Part shown: one piece after another, positions 1 to 12,000 of the stretch
Layout: each line of letters opens with the position of its first letter
Position numbering within the stretch: the first letter of the stretch is position 1
Source: Parachlorella kessleri
Taxonomy: Eukaryota > Chlorophyta > Trebouxiophyceae > Chlorellales > Chlorellaceae
DNA: 56,574 nt
Assembly (NCBI GenBank): GCA_001598975.1
Contig: BBXU01000417.1
Span: forward strand, 1 to 56,574
Reading direction: 5' to 3'
Notes under the pieces: model-generated
The model's database searches: none
Seen by the model: the letters and a program-made list of their open reading frames with translations, nothing else
What the model was told of the DNA's origin: nothing
Position numbers and translations under genes: made by a program

Positions 1-58
1 CCCCACCCACACACACACACACCCACTCCCACACCCACACCCACACACCCCACCCCTC
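1..58. repeat. CA-rich simple repeat at left window edge
   Basis: The window opens with a run of CA and CCCA units. It is low-complexity DNA with no coding signal. A GT run closes the window at the other end, so both edges coincide with the same class of microsatellite read inward. It is not a telomere, because no TTTAGGG-type unit is present. Confidence 0.9.
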
Positions 59-85
59 TGACAGACCACATGCCACCTGCCTCAC

Positions 86-2156
86 CTCCTACTGCCACGA
101 GCTGGCGACCTGCGCCGATCCCTCGATTTGCTGCGAGACCTGCGCCGGCTACGCTCAGGGCTGTGCCGCTTACGCCGCCGCTCCCTGCTGTCATCGCGGT
201 CCCTGCGCCGCTCGCGGCTGCTTTCGCGCCGAGCCTCCCTGTGATCGCAACGACGCAACTATGCATTTGGACAAGTGCCTTGCAGACCACAGATCTAAAA
301 GACAGATACATACGGCAGAGCGGCCCCCCGCCCTCCCTCACCACCGAAGGGGTCACAGGCCACCCACGGAGTCACCGCCGTCGTGCCCAACAGATCAGGT
401 CAGGGTGCCAGGCTGCTACACATGTGATAATAACCAGTCCTGGTGCGCCAAGGCGATTGAGTGCCCGCGTCGCACCTATCCCTCCCCTTCTCTTTTTCGC
501 TCCCTTTTTCCTTGTCCCTGCGCTCCCGCTCCTCCTTCTCCTTCACAGCGCGCTCAGCCTCTGCCCGCTTCCTCTCCTCCGCCTCCCTTTCCTCCTGCTC
601 GCGACGCTCCGCCTCACGCTTTTCACGCTCCAGCCGCAGCTTCTCCTGCAGGCAGAGCAGCAAATGGGGAGAGGGAGGCACCGCCAGTGTGAGCTCCCTG
701 TTTGAGGTGCTAGAAATCTTCTCAAGGAGTCCCATGCCTCAGCAGGCAGTGTGTTGGCGCAGTCTGGCAAGCAATTTCAACCAATCGCAACTACACCAGC
801 CAAACAAGGCAACAGCCTCATATAAACAAGCCAGCACATCAGAAGGGACACAGCACCGCAGCAAAGCCGGGGCTTAGTGCATAAAAGCGAAGGCATGTGG
901 TGGACCAGTGCAGCCTTATACCAACCACATCGCAATCAAGGGGGTTGGCTCCAGCTTTGGAGCACTTACACTCAGCGCCCAGAGCAGGGCGCAGGGACTG
1001 TGACCCAGTGCGGCGCACGGCTTTCAACTGCAACCTGCCCGTGAGCCGTGCTGGTAGGCACCAATGCAGCTGCACAGAAGCCAACACCGTGACTGCCTGC
1101 CCTTTCCTGAAGGCCAATGGGAAGTTCCACTCTCAACCATGTACAGCTCCTGTAAACGCCTTTGACGGCTCGGACCCAATGTCAGCAAGCAAGATGAGCT
1201 GCTGGTGATGCTCACCGATGCAGGGGTCGGTGAGCATCTGCGGCCACCAAGGGCTGCCAGGCAACGCTCCCCTTACCTGTATGCGCTCCTCCTCCTCCTT
1301 GCGCTTGCGAATCTCCTCCGCCTTCTCGTCCAGGAACTTCTGCGGGATCCCACTGCCAGTGTTGCACGCGCTCACCAGCAGCTGCCAGAACTCCTGAAGA
1401 AGCAGCAGGCCGCGGTGCCCACCTGTTGGCAGGGTTCGTGGCAGCAGCATGGGTCCTGCCACCTGGCGTTGTTCAGGTCTTGCAGCAAGCAAGCATTCCA
1501 GCAAAGCGCAACAGGCAGCTGGCTACGAAGTGCGGGCCTCACCCTCATAAAAAGTGTTGTGTTCTTCTCCAGGAAGCCAGTAAGGTTGATTTGAAGTATC
1601 CTTGGGTCGATCTCCTGCACCACAACCCGCATGGACAGCTGATGACCCGCTTGTGTCCCGATATCTCTTCCCTCACTGCAAGACAGGCTGCATACGAACC
1701 ACCTGGGGCCTGCTGAATCCCTGTCGAACCCTGGGGAGCGCTGTAGAACACACAACGCCCAAGAGGTGTAGCTTGTCTATCTCAGGTCAAGCTCTTCTTA
1801 ACTCATGCAGGAGACCTGCTACTGTCCAGCAACTCATGTTATACTCAAAGTGTAAACGAGCTGCGCTACTCGTTGCATGCCTCCTTCAGGCAGCAGCAAA
1901 GCCCTACCAACCCTACTGTCACAGAATGACAAAGCGCTTGTGTGGCTCACCTTCTTACCCTCCACCTGCTCGTAGATATAGGCGATGAGCACCTCATCCT
2001 CCAGGCCGCCCAGCAGCTCGGTGACCCGCTTGGCTATCCAGGGCTTCATCACCTCCCAGTTGACCTTGGTTGGGTTCACCTTCTGAGAGTACTCGGGCGG
2101 GAATTTCATGGCCTTCAGCAGCTTCTTTTCCTTGTTGGCGAACCTGGCGTCCTGGT
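86..2156 (-). CDS. SRRM1/SRm160-like splicing factor with PWI domain (partial)
   Basis: This is a serine/arginine-rich nuclear matrix splicing co-activator that binds RNA through a PWI domain. Minus-strand coding exons can be joined in phase at 2156-1951, 1614-1543, 1393-1277, 645-476 and 238-86. The first encodes an ADQDARFANKEKKLLK-type start followed by the PWI core with KPWIAKRVTELLG. The second adds the ILQINLTGFL block, and the third holds FWQLLVSA and a charged coiled segment. The fourth is almost pure Glu/Arg/Lys, and the fifth is an RS domain with SPERSRRRSRSKSRDRRR. The initiator is unresolved: relatives begin MSGGFFRGTSADQD, and I could not place that short exon, although an unspliced in-frame Met lies near 2190. 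At the left end the frame meets TGA exactly at a good AG|GTGAGG donor, so the gene either stops there or continues beyond the window. The family assignment is firm; the ends are not. Confidence 0.85.
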
Positions 2157-2178
2157 CTGCACAGTTTTCGTAGGGTAA

Positions 2179-2702
2179 CGAGCTGTGCATAAACGGCAGA
2201 GAGCAAGAACAAGCGCCACTCTGAGCAGGCCACGTTGCCACACGGCATACTACACAACAACAACCCAAAAGCCTGTGATGCCCAGCCTACTTGGCTGCAA
2301 CCACACCCCCAGGTGTCACTGGGTAAAAGCCAAGGCCCTCTCTGACGTCTACTCGCTCCCTGTAACCCCCACCCCGCTGCGCGTCATGAAGAAGCGCGCT
2401 GTTTATAAAGCTTCGACATCGTACCTGCGCTAACGCCCCTCAATCCTATTCCAGACATCTGAGGTTTTTAAGTAGTGGCCTTGGGAATTTTAACTAATTG
2501 CCAAGGCTCGGAACCACAACTTTGAGTATGACAATAGGGTTGCAGCAGACCTCAACTAAGGCGCAGCAACATGGGATTAACCGATGTAGTGCATTTGGAT
2601 GCAAACAGAAGCCTGAGAACTCAAAAGCGGGAAGCCAGCGCGCTTTCAAGGTCCTTGCCAAAATGCGTGCTCGTCTTGATCAGTTTGGCAATCGTTTACT
2701 TT
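2179..2702. promoter_or_regulatory. Divergent promoter region between SRRM1-like and LYR/BIG genes
   Basis: This 520 bp stretch separates the 5' ends of two divergent genes. It may hold the unplaced first exon of the SRRM1-like gene. A TTTATAAAG TATA-like string lies near 2400, but its position does not fit either start well, so I do not call it a box. An ATG at 2571 in strong context (A at -3, G at +4) is in frame with the LYR protein and would add 44 residues, including a hydrophobic stretch. Confidence 0.4.
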
Positions 2703-3051
2703 ATGGTCAGCAGAGCCCTGCAACTATACAGACAGCTGTTGAGAGCGGGTCGATCTCCTAGTTTTCCACGCCCGTTCACACGCAAGCTCCAGCAGAACGC
2801 CAGGCTCGTGTTCGAGCTGCACCGGCAAGCCAGGGACCAAGGGCAGCTGGAGGGGCTGTATGGTGACGCCGAGGCTGCCGTGAGAGTCCTGAAGTGGCTC
2901 AGCGGCTTGGAGCAAGTGGGTTTGAGGCCTGGACGCAGCTTGGCACGCCGTGGGATGGCCGCAGCGAAGTGCAGAGAGTCTGATCTGACCAGTATTGGTT
3001 GCGCAGGGCGACAGGCATTTTCTGTTCAAGCACTTCCTGCCACGGGGTTAG
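2703..3051 (+). CDS. Small LYR-motif (LYRM-type) protein, 85 aa
   Basis: This short protein has a canonical N-terminal LYR signature: its residues 4-14 read RALQLYRQLLR. It continues as a helical segment with a conserved-type Phe (NARLVFELHRQAR) and a C-terminal KWLSGLEQ helix. LYR proteins are small mitochondrial helpers that bind acyl carrier protein and assist iron-sulfur cluster delivery or assembly of respiratory complexes. Two exons (2703-2915 and 3007-3051) join in phase 0 with a GTGGGT donor and a GCGCAG acceptor. The second encodes GDRHFLFKHFLPRG and then TAG. The 85-aa length fits the family. An in-frame upstream ATG at 2571 could give a 129-aa version. The stop lies only 6 bp before the BIG start, so there is no room for a separate 3' end. 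The exact LYRM subfamily is not recognised. Confidence 0.6.
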
Positions 3052-3057
3052 TTCAGC

Positions 3058-6000
3058 ATGGCCGCACAGTCCCCAGCCGCCCTCATAGGGCCCTGCCTAG
3101 AGAAGATACACCACGCTGCGTCGGGTAGAAAGTATAACAAGCTGCGCCAGGATGCGAAGGTATGTCTGTGCACGACCGGCGCCCTGCTGTGGCGTTCTTA
3201 ACCGAGCGCTCGCTTTGGACAGGTTGCGGTGCCTGTTGTATATGGCATCTGCTGGTGTGCGAACATGTTAAGCCTGCTAGGAGGGGGCGCAGAGCTTCTC
3301 CCTGGCGGCCTGTTCTAGCTTTGGCTGCTTTTGGCAATTTCTTATATTATATGGTTAGTCCGTGACTAGTCCAGGCAGCAGCCATGTCCAATCCCTACCT
3401 TAAGTGCGTACGGCGGGGTACTTGGTTGGGTTGACATTGTGCCAGGCCTTCTACACAGTTTGCATGGTCGACTTGGTTCAGAACATCAACCAAAAAAGTT
3501 GTATCTCTCCATTGCCTGACATATACTCTACACGTCAGGGATATTCAACGACGATCTGTACCCTGTATTGCCGGTGACGTCCGGAAGCGTCCAGGGGTGT
3601 AAGCTGAGATGCGCCAGCAACCGTTTCGTCCTGCAGGCGCTGTTGGAGAAGCTGGACACATTGACCAAGCTCCAGCCGGGGCCTCGCAGCCCCTTAGCAG
3701 CACAGCGGCCAGAGGCTGCAGCAGCCGGTACTGAGCCGTCCTACGAAGCCCAACAAGAGCAGCCCCCGCTGGCAGCTGTGGTCAGTGCAGAGTCCGTCAG
3801 CAGCCCTATCAAGGAGCCGGTGGGGGAGGCGGCTAGTGGCTTGGGGTCGCCTGAGGCCACTGCAGTCAGCGTGGGCTATGGCGAGCCGAGCCCTGTCCTA
3901 TCCGAAGGCGCCTCCTCTGATGGCGTTGAAGGGGCGGCAGCTGGCAGCCACGGTGCCTCGGCCGCTAGTGAGCAGGTGGAGCTCCATCTTGAGGAGGGAG
4001 TAGATGGCGAGGTGCAGTTTCGTCTGAAGCTGTCGCCCAGCAAGGCGGCTGGTCAGGCAGTGCCAGAGACTGGTGCTGCGCAGCCCGAGGTGCAGGGACC
4101 TGCAGCAGGTGCTGACAGCAGCGCTGGGGATCCTGGTCATGCGCGCGTGCCTGCAGCAGAGGGCGCTATAGCAATGTCGCCATCGCTGCCGGTGCCGCCC
4201 CGGCAGGCACGGCCGGCTGAGGCACCAGCACGACCTGGAGCGCTTCTAAATGGGAATGCAAAAGGTGGGAAGCTGAAAGGGAGTGGCATGTGTCACCTAC
4301 CAAAGAATGTGATGCGTGGCATGCATTTGGAGCTCTTGTGCAGCATAAGGTGAGCGTACAACTGAGTAGTTCTCATCAACATGGTAAGCAAATGCCGCCA
4401 GGATGTGCCATCAAAAGAATTGTGTACCATTGCGGATCTGGTGGCTGCAGAGCTGCTGGCGTTCCTGAACGACGCTATAGCAACCCGTAGGCCACCGGTC
4501 ATGGAGCTGTCACTGGACCTTATCCAAAAGCTTATCTCCTTTAAGCTACTACAGGGGCCGGTGTACAGCATCAATCACAGGTGCGCCGAGAGTGTAATAA
4601 GATAAGTAGTGACGTGATGTGTGCATCAAACTAAGTATCTGATCCAGCTTGGGACCCAGTCTGAGCTTGATGGTAGTAGCAAGGCAGGCAAGCTTGACCT
4701 CACACCAGAAAGAAGGTACAAGTGATTGAAGACGTGGCTTGCAGGCGGGACATTTCTGCCAAGCCGGGCAAGAAAGGCGACGATGAGGATGTGGGAACCA
4801 TTGTCGACTTTGAGCTACTGCCACCACAGGTGGGCAGGCTGCCACGCTGCCAGCACATGTGTCCTGAAGTTCTATGCAGCTATCCTCAGCTGCCATCACC
4901 CAGCCTTGTTCCAGGTTCTAGATAGGCTCCTGCGTGCTAGGTTACACAGGCACCATTTTTCATGCACTCGGCTAAGCCCATCATGCAGGCCCAGGCGCTC
5001 GAGCTGATCTGCCGCTGTGATGACGTTAGTGATGAAGCGGTGGAGCTGCGACTGCTGAAAGCACTGCTCACGGCGGTGACTTCTAGTACACTGTCGGTCC
5101 ATGGGCAGGCGCTGTTGCTGGTGAGAGCAATTCGGCCCCACGGGCAAGAAGATACCAAGGGCCTCACTATGTCTAGCACAGAGCATCGGTTGCACTTACA
5201 AAAGGCGCGTTTGATGTATGCCTTGCAAGTCTGCAGTTGCCAACCCCCATGCACAAATACTTGGCTCCAGTCACACTCAAGGGGCCCTGCAACATGCTTT
5301 GCGCTTCTGCAGGTGGTGCGAGCATGCTACAATGTCTTCCTGACATCACGGGTGGATGTTAATCAGGCCACTGCCAAGGCCACGCTCACTCAGATGCTGA
5401 ATGTGGTTTTCCAGCGCATGGAGGCGGGCTCGGTGCATGTTGTGGTGCCACCCATCATGGTGAGGGTTGCCAGGACTGTGCCGCAAGCTGGTATCACGGG
5501 TGGTTGCGCTTTGCTGAAATTGGGAGCTGTTGACAGGGTTATGGCAAGCACATCTTCCTGACAAACGCTCATCATACGGATCCAGTATCATGGGTGAATT
5601 GCAGGTTGGGAGCGACGTGGCTGCCTGGCATTGCCATATATGTACTGAAGGGATGCTGGAAGTGGTTCTGTGCAGGTGCAAGACGTGCTGGGCCTGCCCG
5701 CTGCTGAGACATCCAACATGTCAGCCTTTGTACAGCAGTTCCTCCATGACGTGGCCACGACAGTGGACCCTTGGGGCACTGTAGCAGAGGGCATCCAGCA
5801 GGTCAGCAGTCAAGACTTGAGACGTTGTATATAGCAGCAACCGTGTACTGCCTCAGTGCGGGCCCTGCTTGGTGGGGGGTGTCAGCAGCCAGCACTCCAC
5901 TGATATCTCAAGAAGCTGCACATGTATGTCACATCCTGCAGGCTGTGTGTGGTGGGTGTCCTTGCTTGTGTGGGCATGCCGTTCAGGATGGTCATCTGCC

Positions 6001-9000
6001 TTACCTAAAGCAGTTTCAGATAATTGTTTCTGATGTTCTTACAGGGTCTCGATGATGCCTTCCAGCAGACTCCCAAGGAGGAGGAGCATGAGCTTGACGA
6101 CTACCTGGACCCTTCAGATCCTTCGGACAGGCAGCAGATTGAGTGGCGTCAGGGTGGGGGCGAGTCACCGCAGCAACCTGCGGGCAGCGCACAGACTAAT
6201 GGGACAGCAGCCAGGTCTCCTGGCCCTACTAGCCCAGATACTGCTGGTGGGTGTCAGGCCAGTGACGTGGGAAGGCCAGGATGCTGGCATTTGCATTGGC
6301 ATAGGCTGTAGCTTAGGCAGACTTCCAGGCTCAATTGTCGTGACTTAGAGACTAGGGCTGACTGTGAAGAAGACATGTTGATCCTATTGTGTTGTCACCG
6401 TCCTATATATTGTGTAGGTGCTGCAGGGGGCCCCTCACCAGCACAAGGCGGGGAGGGGATGGAGTTGTCGACTGCACTATCTGAGACCACATCAGCCTGG
6501 GGCAGCCACGAGCCTCAGCTTACGGTGGCTTCGCAGCTGCAGAAGGATGCCTTCCTTGTGTTCCGGGCGCTGTGCAAGCTGTCCATCCGCAGCGACACAG
6601 CGCCCGGCAGCGAGCTCACTACTATTCGCGGCAAGGTGGGCCAGGCACTGCCTACTTTGAAGTTTCAGGCTTACATTAACAACTGCAGCTGGGCAGGACC
6701 TTGATGGAAGCCATAAACCTGGCAAGGCAACAGGCAAGGAGCCTGCGTCACAAGATTGCAATTTGTTAGGGTGCGAAGGAACATCACTGCTATGAGGTGT
6801 CGTGGTGCAGGTGCTAGCACTGCAGCTCTTGAAGGTGCTGCTGGGAAACAGCGGCCAGGTCTTCCAGAACACCGAGCGCTTTATCACTGCCATCAAGCAG
6901 TACCTGTGCCTCTCGCTGCTGAAGAACTGTGCCTCACAGATCCCCCAGGTAAACGGGCGACTTGTAAGGTGTTCATTTTGTGAACTTGCAGCAGCGCTTG
7001 TTCTGGAAGAGATTGTGTGGTGGTAACAAGACATCCGGAATGCGCCTTTGCCTTTCCTGGAATGAATACATCCTGGCTGTAGACTTCGAGTCAGGTAGCA
7101 GGCTGGGGGTTTGGGAGGTGGTACTTGTGAGGGCTGAGAGGCAGTTACGAGCCAAGTTAAAGGCAGGGAGTCAGTGGATCTGCTGCTTGCTGCAGGCCCA
7201 GCGCCTCTGCTGCTCAATCTTCCTTACTCTCATGACCACTTTCCGGAAGAATCTCAAGGCAGAGATTGGCGTATTCTTCCCCATGATCATGCTGCGGCCC
7301 ATCGAGCCTGCAGCGGCTGGGACCATGCCAAATGCTCCAGGTTAGCAGTCAGGGCTGACAAAGTGGGTGCAGTTTGGTCATTACCCTTGCAAGATTTGTA
7401 TGGCATGTTACTGCGCATTGCAGTGACAAGGTCACAGAGATGTAAAGAGCCAAGTTTCTGCGTCCGCACTTTTGTTGACGGCCTTGGCGCTTGTCAGTTG
7501 CTTCCCTTCTCTCTGCTATGCTGCCTGACGCAGCTGGCACCCGCGACACTGCTGTCTGACCCCTCGTTGTCACGTGCATTTGTCTTAACTGACATGAAGG
7601 ACACAATCTATTGATGCAATTGATGCACATACCTTTCCACCAAAGGCACATGCCTGCTTGCCTGCAGCGGCGGCCGGCACAGTGGCTGTGGACATTGCAC
7701 ACAAGACGGTGGTGCTGCAGTGTGTCCAGCAAATGTGCGAGAATGGCCAGCTGCTGGTGGACCTCTTTGTTAATTACGACTGCGACCTGGAGGGTGCCAA
7801 CCTGTTTGAGCGTATGGTGAGTTTAGCTTGACAATGGCTGGCAGTAATCCCCGCCTGAATGGAGTCATTGTACCATAGGTGAAGTATGTGGTACTTACAG
7901 AGTTGGGCAAGCGTGACAACATCATCAGCACTGCCAGCTGCACGCTGCAGTCTTCTGCAACGATAACCATCAATGTCAGAGGTGGTATCCGCCTGCTGTG
8001 CAGATCACGGCGCTGGTTCGGATTGCTCAGGGCAGCCTAGCCAATGATACCACCATCCAAAATCCCCTTGAGGAGCAGGTCCTTCGCTTTGAGGTGTGTG
8101 CGGCCTAGTTGAGATGGGCAGTGTGAAGGGATTGCTTCACACGGTTGTGGCAGGCACTCAAAGTGGGTTGTGCAGCCTGTGATGACTTTGCAGCAGTGGG
8201 GTGGGCCTGTCTTGCTCAAGTTCAGAAAAGGAAGTGTCAAGCGCCTATATGCCATCGTAGGTTCATTGAGCCCTTCGCGAAAAAAACTTATACTCATGTC
8301 TGCAGTCATTGAGATGCCTAGTGCTGGCCCTGCGGTCCATGACCCTTTGGTACAATGCCACGGTGATCTCGGCGGCAGGAGCAGCATTGCCACAAGCGCC
8401 TGCCCCTGTTGCGTCAGATGACCAGCAGCAGCAAGGCACCCCAGCGCCTGTGGCCGAGCTGGCAGTCGCTGACGAAAACATGAAGAACACATGGATGGAG
8501 ACTCTGGCCTCAGGTGAGGGTGGGCCTTGTTGCATTGCCTGAGCCAACACTAGGGAGCCACATAATGGGGCTTTGCTAAGTAGTCGGGGTAAGTTAGGGG
8601 GTTGGCAGTTGTGTCTGCCCGACATGTGGAGATCGTACTAGTACTACCTTGCAGGCTTCTTCTTCACACTGCCCGCAGTTTGCCATATGCAGGCAGGGTG
8701 GATGACCGCCCCCCTGGTGTTGCAACTCCTCCTGGTGCGGGCATGACCCCCAGCGTCAGTGAGGCAGGGCTGGCTAGCATGGGCTCAGACCAGCGTCAGG
8801 TGCAGATGGTGGAAAGCTGGAAGGCCTTCAAGCGCGTGTTTCAGGAGGGCGTGGCGCTATTCAATCAGAAGCCCAAGAAGGGCATCGCTTACTTGCAGGT
8901 GCGAGATTCTGTTGGCTGGGAGATGTATGATGGTTGAGGACAGGCTATATGATAAGCAGCCAATTTGCATTGTCCTTACCATTGACCATGAATAATTTTA

Positions 9001-12000
9001 GGGAGGCGCCGTGCTTCTTGAAGACCCAGCCCTGTCGTCTCGCCACATTCTACGGTCTAGTAGTCTAGTCTGACAACGTGAAGCCACCTGAGCATTCTGC
9101 CGTAAGTCCCCCAAGTGGGGTCAACAAGAAGCCAGGATGTACTATGCCCACAAACCACAACATCCTGGTACTAGTTGTTATTGGCATGCACCACGCTACG
9201 CTAAATGGGGACATGTTGATACAGTCCCTGAGCAGTGCTGTGTCTTACTGTGCTGCGTGCAGGAGCAGAAGCTTGTCGGCAGCTCACCTGCAGAGGTGGC
9301 ACAGTTTTTGGAGAAAACGCAGGGCCTTAACAAAACCCAGATTGGCGACTACCTGGGAGAGCGTGAGGACTTCAGCCTCAAGGTCATGCATGCCTATGTG
9401 GACGCTATGGACTTCACAGAACTGGAGTTCGACGAGGCCATCAGGTGCTGAGCTTGGGTTCTCTGTGCTTGGTATTTGGATGAGTTCTCTGTGGAGCAAA
9501 TGAAATATATTCCAAGATGCTATTCGTTTAGAAATATGTCTACATGTCTGTTGTGTTGTTACTTGTCTGATGTGTTGCCCCTTTTGCGATAGCATGCCTA
9601 CTAATATCCAGCACCTTGCAGGTAGTTCCAAACACTCAGAAAGTTAACAGGCGAGTGTGTATTATAGTTACATTTGACAAGTTGTGGACTCATCCTTTGT
9701 GATCCTTTTGCAGGAAGTTCCTGTCAGGATTTCGCCTGCCAGGGGAGGCGCAGAAGATCGACAGACTCATGGAGAAGTTTGCTGCACGTTATGTGACCTG
9801 CAATCCTGACTCCTTCAAGAGCGCCGATGTGGGATACGTGCTGGCATATTCTGTTATCTTGCTTAACACTGATGCCCACAACCCCACTGTGAAGAAGAAG
9901 ATGTCCAAGCAGGTAAGAGTGAAGGGTGGGCAGCTCTACGGGTGTCTTCCTTACTTGAGGCGTTGCTTCCGCATGGGGGGCACATGAGAAACGTTGGAGA
10001 TGCAATGAGACATTGACTGAAGCAGGTCTTTGATAATGAGTAGCGCTGGTGATATTGCTGCACTGGCAGTAAGGCATGCATTTCATCTTGATTAGCATTG
10101 TGGCCTGATAACAGAACATGGCACCAATGTCTTGCGTAAATAATATGTGTGCAGGATTTCCTGCGCAATAATCGCGGCATCAATGATGGGGGCGACCTGC
10201 CTGTAGACTTTTTGGAGGCTCTGTATGACCGCATCATCAATAATGAGATCAAGATGCAGGATGATCCTATTGGTGCTGTTGGTCAGCCAGAACAGCAAGC
10301 TGCACAGGTGAGTTGGCATGATCATGGCGAAGGTGGCATGCTGTAGAGCTGGGGCGGGTTGTACTTCTCAGTTCGACTGCAAGCCACTCAAGGCATCAAG
10401 TGGTGAGCACGTGGCTTGCTTAAGCCTGCCCAGATGGCTTATTGACATGTTTTCTTTAGTGGGCCGCCCAAGCTGGTACTGATCCTGAGCAAGGACTGCT
10501 ATAAGTGCTGCAGGCGGCTGCCTCTGCTGGGTGGCTGGACACCATCATGGGGGTTCTGGGCAGGCAGAAGCCCACCACCAATGAGCCAAACGAGGAGTCT
10601 ATTCGCCGCACCCACGACTACCTCAGGTAGGTGGTGCTTTCAGGGTACTAGGAAAGCTACAAAGGTTGACGTAGGAAATGTACAATTACAATTTTGTGCT
10701 AAACCTCTTGCTTCACTTTGTTTTGTTTGTAGTCCTTCGTCTGTGCTATGAAGTGTGTGCGATACCATATGCGGGGCGATCAAGGCGAGGAAGTTATTTT
10801 CTGTAAGCAGGGAGAAGGCGAAGGGAGTGACCTTCTTCGAGGCCAGGGACGGCGAGGCTGTTAGGCCTATGCTTGATGTGGCCTGGGCGCCCATGCTTGG
10901 GGCCTTCAGGTGCGCAACTGCCTGGACGAGGTTATGCTAAATTCTCTAAAGTTTTTGTGGGTAGTCCTATGGCTGCGTTATGGCGAGGGGGTTCACATGG
11001 TTCAGCTTGTAAAAACGTGTTCACCCCTTCCTGTGCTGGAGTTTGACAGGCAAACGAGGAGATGTCTGAAGGGGGGATTTTCTTGCTGCAGTGTGCTCTT
11101 TGAGGAGAAGGACGACGAGCATTTCACGGGGCTGTGCCTCAACGGCATTGCCCAGGCAGTACGGCTGACGTGCCTGCTCAACATGGTCATGCTGCGAAAC
11201 ACCTTTGTGTCCTCGCTGGCCCGCTTCACCATGCTGCACTCGCCCACAGCTATGAGGCTTAAGAGTGCCTGGGCGTTCAGGTGTGTGCCGGCACGGATGC
11301 GGACCAATATATAACGATACCCGGTCAAGGTGTGGGCTAGTGGTGTACCTGCTGCATGGACTGTCGGGCAAATTGGCGAGTGTGTGCAAGCATGCATACA
11401 ATTTGTATTTGCGATACGGAAGACAGCTCGTAGGGTGAACACGGCTTTTGGATCCCTGCTTGGCATGAGAGTAAAGTGATTAATTTTGCCTGCCTGGCGC
11501 AGGGCCCTGCTGAAAGTTGCGGACCAGAATGGCAACTCCCTTCAAGACTGCTGGTCAGAGGTGCTGCGCTGTGTGTCTCGGTTTGAGCTGCTGCAGCAGG
11601 CTACCGCGGGGGTGCCCACAGACGCACTGCTGTTTGCCATGCCGCCGGAGAAGGAGTCTGCTGCCTCGCGGCTCAAGCACAAGCTTGTCCGGCAGAAGGG
11701 AGGTAGGTGGCGCTGAGAGGAGCCGCAGTGGCTGTCTGGCAGCTTGACGGGCGCTGGGCGTGCGTGAGAGAGGTATACACATCGGCTTTTTCATTGTGGT
11801 CGCGGCGTGTGGCAGTGGATTTATGAAGCAACGCCCCGTCTCATGGCTGGCTTGATGAGTTGCAACATGCATGCAAGTATGCGGAAACGGAGCAGTTCTG
11901 CCTTCCCATCCCTCTGCAGCCCCGGATGGCGAGGCTAAGGACAGCTTTAGCAGTATAAATGACATGGGGCTGCACTCCATTCATCGCAGCGGCAGCAGCA

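Noticed and set aside
6492..7217. Minus-strand open frame of 241 codons
   Set aside because: It lies opposite BIG exons and introns whose protein matches the DCB-HUS region; the minus frame has Ser/Cys-rich random composition typical of an antisense shadow.
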